In this document: positions 7,771 through 14,201 of the stretch, in pieces
How the letters are laid out: each line of letters opens with the position of its first letter
Position numbering within the stretch: position 1 is the first letter of the stretch
DNA from: Xanthobacteraceae bacterium
Lineage (GTDB): Bacteria; Pseudomonadota; Alphaproteobacteria; Rhizobiales; Xanthobacteraceae
Length of the DNA stretch: 14,339 nt
Assembly (NCBI GenBank): GCA_019746355.1
Contig: JAIESC010000116.1
Span: forward strand, 1-14,339
Direction: 5' to 3'
Made by a program: the position numbers and the translations under genes
The notes under the pieces: generated by a model
The model's input: only the letters and a program-made list of their open reading frames with translations
What the model was told of the DNA's origin: nothing
The model's database searches: none

Positions 7771-9009
7771 CTAGCTCTCCAAAAAATCCACCAGCGCCGT
7801 TTCCTCGATCACCGCCTGCGCCGTGCTGTAGCGCCCGGCATGCGCCCGCTCCTCCGCGGTCTGCGAGGCCTGCAGATACGCGCCGAGATGCCGCGCGCGC
7901 TCGATCACGCGCCGTCCCATCGGCAACCGCTCGGCCTCGAAGCGCCGCAGCGCCGGCTCCACGTCGTCCGTGGCGAGCGCCTTAACCAGCGCGCTCACGT
8001 CGTCGGACGCCTTCGACACTCCGGCTCCGACGTGGGGCCGCGCGACGAACGCCGCATCGCCGACGACGGCGATCCGGCCGAACGCCATGCGCGGCGACTC
8101 CAGATCGTAGATCGGCTGCAGCACCGGCTCGTGCATCATCCGCGCGATGACGCGGAACTGCGGCGCGACCAGCCGCTCGGCCGCGGCGCGCATCTCGGCG
8201 ATCGCGGCCTTGCGGATGAGCGGCGGCGGGATCGAGATCGAATGGGTGACGCCGCTTTCGTCGGTGAGCAGCCGCTGCAATTCGCCGTGCTCGTCGGCCG
8301 GCCGGTACCAGATCACGTTGAGGCGGCGGTGGCCGGGCCGCAGGTCGTTGTCGGGGCCGGCCACCGGATAGCCGAGAAACTGCTCGCCCGGCGGCAGGCA
8401 GAACACCATGTATTCGAACACCTCGCGGTGCACCGCGGGCGGAATGGCCTCTTCCGGGATCATCGACCGCCAGGCCACATAGCCGGCGTAGAGCGGCTGC
8501 AGATCAGGCAGGTACTGGCTGCGGACCGTCGAGCGGATGCCGTCGGCCGCCACCAGCAGATCGGCTTCGGCGCTCTGCCCGTTCGCGAAATGGGCGATCA
8601 CCGACCGCGAACTCTGCTCGACGTGCTTCAGGCCAGTCGCGCGGTGGTAGCGCTCCGCGGGAAACGCATCGCGCAGCAGACGGTAAAGCCGCTCCCAGGC
8701 GGTGAGCGTTTGCGGACATTGGAACTCGCAGACCACCCGCCCCTCGACGTCGAGCACCTTGCGGGTCGTCGCAACGACCCCGAGATCGACCGGATCGATG
8801 CCGAGCGCCTCGAGCGTCGCGATCACCGGCGGCTGCGCGACGATGCCCGCGCCGCGGCCGGCCAATTCGCTTTCGACCCGTTCGTAGACATCGACGTCGA
8901 AGCCGAGCTTGCGCAACTGCAGCCCCGCGAACAGGCCGCTCATCGAGCCGCCGATCACGATCGCCCGTTTTGCCATAGCGCCCGACACGACCCCGGCCAT
9001 TCTTGCCAT
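7771..9009 (-). CDS. FAD-dependent aromatic hydroxylase, 2,6-dihydroxypyridine 3-monooxygenase-like
   Basis: This 412-aa class A flavoprotein monooxygenase should use NAD(P)H and O2 to hydroxylate an aromatic or N-heterocyclic ring. The FAD-binding motif IGGSMSGLFAGL lies at 19-30, followed by the acidic strand end DVDVYER (38-44). The DG motif is ADGIRSTVR (155-163), and the GD motif GDAAFVARPHVGAG (317-330) carries the PH seen in this subgroup. Segments such as YAGYVAWR (174-181) and RPHVGAGVSKASDD (324-337) match my memory of dihydroxypyridine hydroxylase (DhpH) of nicotine-degrading Arthrobacter better than salicylate hydroxylase. The start may be ATG 9009 or ATG 8976 (MAKRAIVIGG); the latter leaves the usual short lead before the Rossmann fold. 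It diverges from the cupin gene and converges on the amidohydrolase gene. Confidence 0.88.
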   Translation of the reverse strand: MARMAGVVSGAMAKRAIVIGGSMSGLFAGLQLRKLGFDVDVYERVESELAGRGAGIVAQPPVIATLEALGIDPVDLGVVATTRKVLDVEGRVVCEFQCPQTLTAWERLYRLLRDAFPAERYHRATGLKHVEQSSRSVIAHFANGQSAEADLLVAADGIRSTVRSQYLPDLQPLYAGYVAWRSMIPEEAIPPAVHREVFEYMVFCLPPGEQFLGYPVAGPDNDLRPGHRRLNVIWYRPADEHGELQRLLTDESGVTHSISIPPPLIRKAAIAEMRAAAERLVAPQFRVIARMMHEPVLQPIYDLESPRMAFGRIAVVGDAAFVARPHVGAGVSKASDDVSALVKALATDDVEPALRRFEAERLPMGRRVIERARHLGAYLQASQTAEERAHAGRYSTAQAVIEETALVDFLES

Positions 9010-9054
9010 CCGAAAAATCTCTTATACTGTGCCGCCAACCGTTGGAGGAATGCC
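9010..9054. promoter_or_regulatory. divergent promoter region with TATACT box and cupin ribosome-binding site
   Basis: Only 45 bases separate the two divergent starts. On the plus strand TATACT (9023-9028) is a good -10 hexamer placed correctly before GGAGG (9044-9048) and the cupin ATG at 9055. The -35 position (about 9000-9005, TTCTTG) is poor. On the minus strand the same bases read TATAAG (9026-9021), close enough to ATG 9009 that a transcript from there would have almost no leader, which would favour the downstream start at 8976. The promoter call is tentative; the ribosome-binding site is clear. Confidence 0.4.
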
Positions 9055-9501
9055 ATGGCACTCAGCATGCTCGACAAGAAGGCAGCCGCCGAGGACCGCA
9101 GCGCGTGGCCTGCCGCGATCAAGGCCGAATTCGAGCGCGAGAGCCGGCAGCACAATGGCTGCGTCGGCACCGAGCTTCTGTCGGAAACCGACAAGGTCCG
9201 GGTGTGGATCATCCGCCTGCAGCCGGGCGAGCGGGTGGGATTCCACCGCCACGTGCTGAACTACTTCTGGACCTCGGTGAACGGCGGCCGCGGCCGGCAG
9301 CACCTGATGGACGGAACGACGGTCGAGCACACCTACGCTCCGGGCGAGACACGGCACGAGAGCTATGGGCCGGGCGAGTACAAGGTCCATGACCTGGAAA
9401 ACCTCGGCGACAAGGAGATGATCTTCAACACCATCGAGTTTCTGGACAGCGCCAACAAGCCGCTGCCGGTGCCCGACAGCGTCCGGCTCGCCCACCGCTG
9501 A
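9055..9501 (+). CDS. small single-domain cupin protein
   Basis: This 148-aa soluble protein has a recognisable cupin core. Motif 1 fits G58-x5-H64-x-H66 (GERVGFHRH), but the usual glutamate ligand position is Tyr70. Motif 2 is partly present as H112-x3-N116 in EYKVHDLEN. His64, His66 and His112 could bind a divalent metal without the carboxylate. The start has GGAGG at 9044-9048, six bases upstream. The frame stays open back to about 7744 only because it is antiparallel to the monooxygenase gene. The cupin is divergent from that hydroxylase and may act in the same pathway, for example as a ring-cleavage dioxygenase, an isomerase or an effector-binding protein; sequence alone does not decide. 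It is probably monocistronic. Confidence 0.8.
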   Translation: MALSMLDKKAAAEDRSAWPAAIKAEFERESRQHNGCVGTELLSETDKVRVWIIRLQPGERVGFHRHVLNYFWTSVNGGRGRQHLMDGTTVEHTYAPGETRHESYGPGEYKVHDLENLGDKEMIFNTIEFLDSANKPLPVPDSVRLAHR

Positions 9502-9729
9502 CGCTCCGGCCCATAAGCGCCTTTGCGCGTCTTGGAGGGCAAAAGCCATATGCCCACGCCGGGAGTTGCGGACGGCATCTGCAATGGAGGAACAGCGCAT
9601 TTGCGCGTGCGGCTCCTCGCCGCCGCCACCGGGCTAGCCAAGCCGCTGATCATCCTGCACACTGCCGGACCGCGGCTCGACGGTTGAAGAACAAGCCGTA
9701 AACGGCAGCGTTTTGGGGGAACGTCCGTC
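9502..9729. other. upstream region of transporter set C, with a 15-base direct repeat
   Basis: This 228-base gap should hold the promoter of the set C operon. It contains two copies of AGCGC(C/A)TTTGCGCGT (9516-9530 and 9594-9608), one mismatch apart and offset by 78 bases, each with an internal GCGC-4-GCGC symmetry. Near the end is a short hairpin, GCCGT/ACGGC (9695-9706), followed by a TTTT at 9711-9714. GGGGG at 9715-9719 serves as the livH ribosome-binding site. The only candidate gene is the doubtful small frame at 9550-9687. Confidence 0.45.
9550..9687 (+). CDS. possible 45-aa small protein or leader peptide upstream of livH (set C)
   Basis: An ATG at 9550 preceded by GGAGGG (9534-9539, ten bases away) opens a 45-codon frame ending at TGA 9685-9687. 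A second ribosome-binding-like GGAGG (9586-9590) stands ten bases before an in-frame TTG at 9601. The peptide is unremarkable apart from a mildly hydrophobic C-terminal half (LLAAATGLAKPLIILHTAG). It could be a leader peptide, a decayed remnant of a signal peptide or gene, or chance. I do not recognise it. It sits 42 bases before the livH start of set C, where an SBP gene might have been expected. Confidence 0.25.
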   Translation: MPTPGVADGICNGGTAHLRVRLLAAATGLAKPLIILHTAGPRLDG

Positions 9730-10593
9730 TTGGAACTGTTTATCAACGCGATTATCGCAGGCCTGCTGCTCGGCGGGTTCTACGCCGCAGTGACGGTGGG
9801 CATATCGATCTCCTTCGGCATTCTCGACATCGTCAACATCGCCCACCCGGCCTTCATCATCCTCGGCTCCTACATCGCCTATATCGTCAACCAGACGCTG
9901 GGCGTTGATCCGATTCTGACGGCGATCATTGCCCTGCCGGCGTTCTACGCGCTCGGCGCGATGGTCTATCAGGTCTACTACGCCTCGTTCGAGAAGCGTG
10001 GGCAGGACGCGTTGCGCGGCCTCGCCTTCTTCTTCGGGCTCCTGTTCGTCACCGAGGTGATGCTGATCCTGGTGTTCGGCGTCGACTACCGCTACGTGCA
10101 GGCCGGCTACATCGACCAGACGCTGCGCTTCGGCTTCGTCGACCTGCCGCTGCGCATGCTGATCCCCTGCCTGATCTCGCTGGCGATGCTCGCGATCCTG
10201 CAGTTCTATCTGTCACGCACCTTCACCGGCCGGGCGATCATGGCGGTGTCGCAGGATCAGGGCGCGCTGCAACTGATGGCCGCCGATCCGATCAAGATCA
10301 AGCGCATCGCCTTCGCCATCTCGATCGCGACCGCGTCGATCGCCGGCGCCCTCCTGATCGTTATCCAGCCGGTGGAGCCTTCGGTCGGACGTGAATATAT
10401 CGGGCGCGTGTTCGCGATCTGCGTGCTGGGCGGATTGCAGAGCCTTCCGGGCACGGTCATCGCCGCGATGCTGCTCGGTATCGTCGAGAGCATCACCGCG
10501 ACGTTCTACGGCCCGTCTTGGGCGCCTGCGGTGGCCTTCGGCTTCCTGCTGCTCACGCTGGCGTTCCGGCCGGCCGGCCTCCTCGGGCGATAG
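9730..10593 (+). CDS. livH: HAAT-family ABC transporter permease, LivH type (set C)
   Basis: This 287-aa polytopic inner-membrane protein has LivH hallmarks: NAIIAGLLLGGFYAAVTVG at the N-terminus, then GILDIVNIAHPAFIILGSY. A coupling-helix region RTFTGRAIMAVSQDQGALQLMA lies at about 160-180, and RPAGLLGR is at the C-terminus. In that region the GI usually found after the helix reads ADP, a small divergence from the set B paralogue. The start is TTG at 9730, with GGGGGA about nine bases upstream; no ATG gives the conserved N-terminus. It is the first gene of a four-gene transporter operon with no adjacent SBP gene, so the receptor must be encoded elsewhere or shared. Confidence 0.92.
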   Translation: MELFINAIIAGLLLGGFYAAVTVGISISFGILDIVNIAHPAFIILGSYIAYIVNQTLGVDPILTAIIALPAFYALGAMVYQVYYASFEKRGQDALRGLAFFFGLLFVTEVMLILVFGVDYRYVQAGYIDQTLRFGFVDLPLRMLIPCLISLAMLAILQFYLSRTFTGRAIMAVSQDQGALQLMAADPIKIKRIAFAISIATASIAGALLIVIQPVEPSVGREYIGRVFAICVLGGLQSLPGTVIAAMLLGIVESITATFYGPSWAPAVAFGFLLLTLAFRPAGLLGR

Positions 10594-10599
10594 GGCGGA

Positions 10600-11673
10600 T
10601 TGAACGTGCGTTCGTTCTTCTTCTATCTCGGCAGCATCCTGGTCGCCGGGTTGTTCTTTGCCTTCGCCCGCTGGCTCGGCAACGACTACCTGTTCTTCGC
10701 CGGCTACACCGTGCTGCAGTTCATCGTGCTGGCGACCGCCTGGAACATCCTCGGCGGCTATTGCGGCTACGTGAACTTCGGCTCGGCCGCGTTCTTCGCG
10801 GTCGGCGCCTACTCGTCGGTCGCGCTGCACAAGCTCGGCATGAACGTCGACCGCTATTTCCCGGAGTCGCTCGCCGGCATCGCCAAGCTCGTCATGCCGC
10901 TCAACGTGCCGACGCTGATCATCATCGGCGGCATTGTCTCGGGCCTGATCGGGCTCGGCACCGGCTATCTGACGCTGCGGCTGCGCGGCGCGTTCTTCGC
11001 CATTGCCACGCTTGCGCTCGCGGTCGTGCTGCAGACCCTGATCGTCAACTGGGACTTCGTCGGCGGCTCGCGCGGCGCCTACATCATCCGCCCGGCCGAG
11101 GTGCCGATCATCGGCCACTACATCCAGTACCTGTTCCTGATCATGCTGGTGCTTTCGGTCGTCGCCCTCTCGGCCGCGCGCATCATCGAGCAGTCGCGGC
11201 TGGGCTACGGCTTCGCCACCATCCGCGACGACGAGCTGGCCGCCGAGGCCTGCGGCGTGCCGACGCTGCGCCTCAAGCTGATCGCGACCACGATCTCCGG
11301 CGCGCTGATGGGCATGGCCGGCGCACCGTTCCCCTACTACATCGGCTATCTCGAGCCGAGCTCGGCCTTTGGCCTCGCCTATGCCGTGAACTCCATCGCC
11401 ATGCCGATGATCGGCGGCACCACGAGTTGGGTCGGGCCGCTGGTCGGCGCGCTGCTGCTCGGCATCATCCAGCAGGTGGCGACGGTGACGATCTCGTCGG
11501 CGGTCAACCTGCTGATCGTCGGCCTGCTGCTGATTATCTTCGTCATTCTCGCGCCCAAGGGTATCGTCGGGCTGGTGCAGGACTATATGCGTTCCGGAAC
11601 GTCGACAGACGGCACGCCGAATTGGAAATCACGGCTCGCCGCCTTCGCCAACATGCGGCCGGGAGCGCGCTGA
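10600..11673 (+). CDS. livM: HAAT-family ABC transporter permease, LivM type (set C)
   Basis: This 357-aa inner-membrane permease is the partner of the set C LivH. Family features are the segment ATAWNILGGYCGYVNFGSAAFFAVGAY (about 47-73), GGSRGAYIIRP in place of the LTGGxNGI element, and the clear coupling motif GYGFATIRDDELAAEACGV (about 206-224). A roughly 30-residue polar tail follows the last helix, longer than in set B. Two starts are possible: TTG 10600, or GTG 10606, which sits at better spacing (six bases) from AGGGCGGA (10592-10599) and loses only two residues. The stop overlaps the livG ATG (TGATG). The long frame from about 10518 into livG is not a gene in this part. Confidence 0.92.
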   Translation: MNVRSFFFYLGSILVAGLFFAFARWLGNDYLFFAGYTVLQFIVLATAWNILGGYCGYVNFGSAAFFAVGAYSSVALHKLGMNVDRYFPESLAGIAKLVMPLNVPTLIIIGGIVSGLIGLGTGYLTLRLRGAFFAIATLALAVVLQTLIVNWDFVGGSRGAYIIRPAEVPIIGHYIQYLFLIMLVLSVVALSAARIIEQSRLGYGFATIRDDELAAEACGVPTLRLKLIATTISGALMGMAGAPFPYYIGYLEPSSAFGLAYAVNSIAMPMIGGTTSWVGPLVGALLLGIIQQVATVTISSAVNLLIVGLLLIIFVILAPKGIVGLVQDYMRSGTSTDGTPNWKSRLAAFANMRPGAR

Positions 11674-12410
11674 TGGCCGGATCGCTGCTGCAGGTCGACA
11701 ATCTGGGCAAGCGCTTCGGCGGCTTCGTCGCGCTTGACGGGATCAATCTTTCGGTCGGCCAGGGCGAGCGCCTCGGCCTGATCGGGCCGAACGGCTCCGG
11801 CAAGTCGACGCTGGTCAACTGCATGTGCGGCACGCTGCAGAACGAGACCGGCACCGTGCAGTTCGACGGCCACGCCATGAACGGCCTCGCCGCGCATGAG
11901 CGCACACATCGCGGCATGGCACGGAGCTTCCAGTTGCCTCGGCCGTTCCCGACCCTTTCAGTCGCGGAAAACCTGCGCATTCCGCTCCTTTTCACCGCGC
12001 ACAACCGCCGCGGCCGGCATCTGACCCAGGCGGAGAGCGAAACCCGCTGCGAGGAGCTGGCCGGCCTGGTCGGTCTTGCGCCGAAGCTCCACCGCCTGCC
12101 GCGCGACCTGACCCAGGTCGAGATGCGCAAGCTCGAGCTCGCCCGTGCCATTGCCGCCGATCCGAAGCTTCTGATCGCCGACGAGTCGATGGCCGGCCTC
12201 TCGCAATCCGAGGTCAGCGACATCGTCGATCTTCTCATCAAGCTCAACGAACGCGGCATCACCATCATCATGATCGAGCACATCATGCGCGCGGTGATGG
12301 CGTTTTCGCAGCGGCTGGTGGTGCTGGTCTCCGGCAAGAAGATCGCCGATGGCAGGCCCGACGACGTCGTCAACAACCCCGAGGTGATCGGAGCCCACCT
12401 TGGCCAGTAG
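11673..12410 (+). CDS. livG: HAAT-family ABC transporter ATP-binding protein, LivG type with diverged signature (set C)
   Basis: This 245-aa ATPase belongs to set C. Walker A is GPNGSGKS (38-45), the Q-loop is SFQLPRPFP (85-93) and switch His203 lies in IEHIM. The ABC signature reads LTQVE (146-150) instead of LSGGE, and Walker B is LLIADES (166-172), with Ser where Pro usually follows the catalytic Glu171. Similar loss of the signature glycines occurs in some LivG-like proteins I recall, so this is probably a subfamily trait and not decay; the partner LivF has an intact signature. ATG 11673 follows GGGAG (11661-11665) by seven bases and overlaps the livM stop by one base. The 3' end overlaps livF by 11 bases. 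Confidence 0.92.
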   Translation: MAGSLLQVDNLGKRFGGFVALDGINLSVGQGERLGLIGPNGSGKSTLVNCMCGTLQNETGTVQFDGHAMNGLAAHERTHRGMARSFQLPRPFPTLSVAENLRIPLLFTAHNRRGRHLTQAESETRCEELAGLVGLAPKLHRLPRDLTQVEMRKLELARAIAADPKLLIADESMAGLSQSEVSDIVDLLIKLNERGITIIMIEHIMRAVMAFSQRLVVLVSGKKIADGRPDDVVNNPEVIGAHLGQ

Positions 12411-13131
12411 CATCACCATCGAAAAGGTCGACGCGGCCTACGGCGCGGTTCGCGTGCTCGAGGAGGTCACGGTCGACGCCAGGCCCGGCGAGACCGTGGT
12501 GCTGCTCGGCACCAACGGCAACGGCAAGAGCACGCTCATGAAATGCATCATGGGCATCGTGCGGCCGCGGTCCGGGCGCATCACCGCCGACATCGACGGC
12601 GTGCGCCACGATCTCACAAGCCTCACCACCGAGCAGATCGTCGATCTCGGCATCGCGCTGGTGCCGGAAGGCCGCCGGCTGTTCCCGAAGCTCACGGTCG
12701 AGGAGAACCTCGCGCTCGGCGCGTTCCGGCCGACCGCGCGCGCCCAGATCAGGCAGAACCTCGACGCCTGCTTCGAGACCTTCCCGCGCCTCGCCGAGCG
12801 GCGAAAGCAGCTCGCCGGCTCGATGTCGGGCGGCGAGCAGCAGATGCTGGCGCTCGGCCGCGCGCTGATGCTGGCGCCGAAGATTCTTCTCGTGGATGAA
12901 CCTTCGGTCGGCCTTGCGCCGATCCTGGTCAGCCGGACGATCGACAAGATCAAGGAGCTGAAGGAAAAGCTCAGCCTGACGGTGCTGATGGCCGAGCAGA
13001 ACTTCAACCAGGCGATCCGCATCGCCGACCGCGGCTACGTCATCGTCCACGGCAAGATCGCGTTCGCCGGCAATTCTGCGGACGAGCTCAACAACAACGA
13101 CCTGATCCGGAAGTTTTATCTGGGCCTTTAG
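12400..13131 (+). CDS. livF: HAAT-family ABC transporter ATP-binding protein, LivF type (set C)
   Basis: This 243-aa ATPase is the second nucleotide-binding subunit of set C. Motifs are Walker A GTNGNGKS (37-44), Q-loop region VPEGRRLFP (88-96) with Glu in place of the usual Gln, signature MSGGE (142-146), Walker B ILLVDEP (162-168) and AEQN (198-201). It starts at TTG 12400 inside the last codons of livG, with GGAG (12390-12393) six bases upstream. No nearby ATG fits the family N-terminus. It is clearly more distant from the LivF proteins of sets A and B than those are from each other. No convincing terminator follows; the next gene starts 117 bases downstream. Confidence 0.92.
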   Translation: MASSITIEKVDAAYGAVRVLEEVTVDARPGETVVLLGTNGNGKSTLMKCIMGIVRPRSGRITADIDGVRHDLTSLTTEQIVDLGIALVPEGRRLFPKLTVEENLALGAFRPTARAQIRQNLDACFETFPRLAERRKQLAGSMSGGEQQMLALGRALMLAPKILLVDEPSVGLAPILVSRTIDKIKELKEKLSLTVLMAEQNFNQAIRIADRGYVIVHGKIAFAGNSADELNNNDLIRKFYLGL

Positions 13132-13195
13132 CGAGCCGTCGCTGGGCCCATTACCGAATTAAATCAGTAGTTTAGACCTGCGCCCGTTTCCGGCA

Positions 13196-13239
13196 GCAAT
13201 TGATTGCCCTGCAGGATGCTATACATAGTGCCGTGGAGA
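13196..13239 (+). promoter_or_regulatory. possible promoter and operator of the small-protein/AbiEii unit
   Basis: TATACAT (13220-13226) is a plausible -10 and GGAGA (13235-13239) is the ribosome-binding site for ATG 13249. A TTGATT (13200-13205) lies upstream but with only 14 bases of spacer, so the -35 is doubtful. A small palindrome GCAAT-TG-ATTGC (13196-13207) overlaps that element and could be an operator for autoregulation, as is common in toxin-antitoxin units. This is weak, position-based evidence. Confidence 0.3.
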
Positions 13240-13248
13240 CGAGTCGAT

Positions 13249-13506
13249 ATGAACCCGGCCCTGATCTTGACGACCGTCAACGCACCGCACAGCAAGCAGC
13301 TGGACGCGCAGGAGCTTGTTCATTGCCTGCTCGACCCCGAGGCCGCCAAGGCCGTGCCGGGCCACATGTCTTCCTTCTTCGGCGAAGTGAAGCCTGAGCT
13401 ACAGTTTGCATTTGCCAGCCACTTTGGCGTCTCGCATGCGCAGCTTGCTGCGGCGGCCAAGGCATTCTCGATCTATTCAGGTCAATCTTATCCTCTCGCG
13501 TCGTGA
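13249..13506 (+). CDS. unrecognised 85-aa protein, candidate antitoxin partner of AbiEii-like gene
   Basis: From ATG 13249 (GGAGA nine bases upstream) this encodes 85 residues. I do not recognise a family. The second half (FFGEVKPELQFAFASHFGVSHAQLAAAAKAFSIYSG) looks helical and mildly hydrophobic, and residues 18-30 (LDAQELVHCLLDP) look like an amphipathic helix. Its stop overlaps the GTG of the AbiEii-like gene by four bases (GTGA), so the two are co-translated. By position it would be the antitoxin, but it is far shorter than AbiEi antitoxins, which have a winged-helix N-terminus, and shows no obvious DNA-binding motif. A frame extension to TTG 13204 exists without support. It lies at the edge of the lower-GC segment. 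Confidence 0.7.
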   Translation: MNPALILTTVNAPHSKQLDAQELVHCLLDPEAAKAVPGHMSSFFGEVKPELQFAFASHFGVSHAQLAAAAKAFSIYSGQSYPLAS

Positions 13507-14171
13507 GCGCTTTGGACGATCGTCCCCATTGGGCTCGCCTGTTTCGGGTGGCCTGCAGTCTGATCCGTCAGGTCAACTCACCGGTGCCGCTCATTGGCTG
13601 CTCGAATTGGTCGTTCGGCGGTGGAACCGCCATGATGCTGCAAATCGATCATCGCGAAAGCCGCGACGTCGATATTTTCCTACAGGATCCGCAACACCTT
13701 TCGTTGCTTGACCCCGACAAACGCGACTTCGATTTCGAACTCCGGCCAAGCGCTCATGACGGCGACGGAGCAAAATTTCTGAAGTTGATATTCGAAAGCA
13801 TCGGCGAGATCGACTTTATTGTCGGCCAGCCACGGACGACAAATCCTACGATCCGGCGGGAAATTGAGGGTGAAGATATCCTTTTGGAAACCGTTCCCGA
13901 AGTCATCACCAAAAAGATTGTCTATCGCGGAGCCAACATAAGGCCTCGCGACATTTTCGATATTGCTGCGGCGAGCGAAGAATATGCCGACACGATCGTC
14001 GCGGAACTGCGTTCGTATCGGCAAGAGACCGCGGCTGCGCTCGCACGGCTTGAGCAACTCAATCCGGAGTTCGTCAACAATGCGATCTCACAGTTGTTGA
14101 TCCGGCAAAAACTTTCTGCAACCGCCAAAACTGCAATTGAACGTGCTCGGCGGCTACTACAAGCCGTTTGA
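13503..14171 (+). CDS. AbiEii/AbiGii (DUF1814)-type nucleotidyltransferase, candidate toxin
   Basis: This 222-aa protein has the nucleotidyltransferase core of the AbiEii/MenT-like superfamily. The glycine-rich motif is FGGGTAMM (38-45), followed by RESRDVDIF (51-59) with catalytic Asp55 and Asp57, and a probable third Asp104 in EIDFIVG. The C-terminal signature is VPEVITKKIVYRG then RPRDIFDIAA (131-155). Related toxins transfer nucleotides to tRNA or other targets and block growth, giving phage abortive infection or plasmid maintenance. The GTG start at 13503 overlaps the upstream 85-aa gene and lacks its own clear ribosome-binding site. GC is about 52% in two 60-base lines I counted, against 63-68% in the neighbouring livF, which suggests transfer. 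It converges on the VOC gene 24 bases away. Confidence 0.85.
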   Translation: MSALDDRPHWARLFRVACSLIRQVNSPVPLIGCSNWSFGGGTAMMLQIDHRESRDVDIFLQDPQHLSLLDPDKRDFDFELRPSAHDGDGAKFLKLIFESIGEIDFIVGQPRTTNPTIRREIEGEDILLETVPEVITKKIVYRGANIRPRDIFDIAAASEEYADTIVAELRSYRQETAAALARLEQLNPEFVNNAISQLLIRQKLSATAKTAIERARRLLQAV

Positions 14172-14183
14172 GAACACGAGGAT

Positions 14184-14201
14184 GCGTGAGCGTGCTTACG
14201 C
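14184..14201. terminator. weak hairpin between convergent AbiEii-like and VOC genes
   Basis: GCGTGAGC (14184-14191) pairs with GCTTACGC (14194-14201) through one G-T wobble, with a loop of only two bases and no T-run. It overlaps the stop codon of the minus-strand VOC gene and ends the plus-strand unit. It may serve as a modest bidirectional stop. Confidence 0.3.

Noticed and set aside
7744..9501. 585-codon plus-strand frame running into the cupin
   Set aside because: Codons before 9055 lie antiparallel to the well-supported monooxygenase; high GC keeps the frame open. The cupin start has its own GGAGG.
10518..12410. 630-codon open frame spanning livM and livG of set C
   Set aside because: Upstream of ATG 11673 it is a shadow of livH and livM; no fusion protein is supported.
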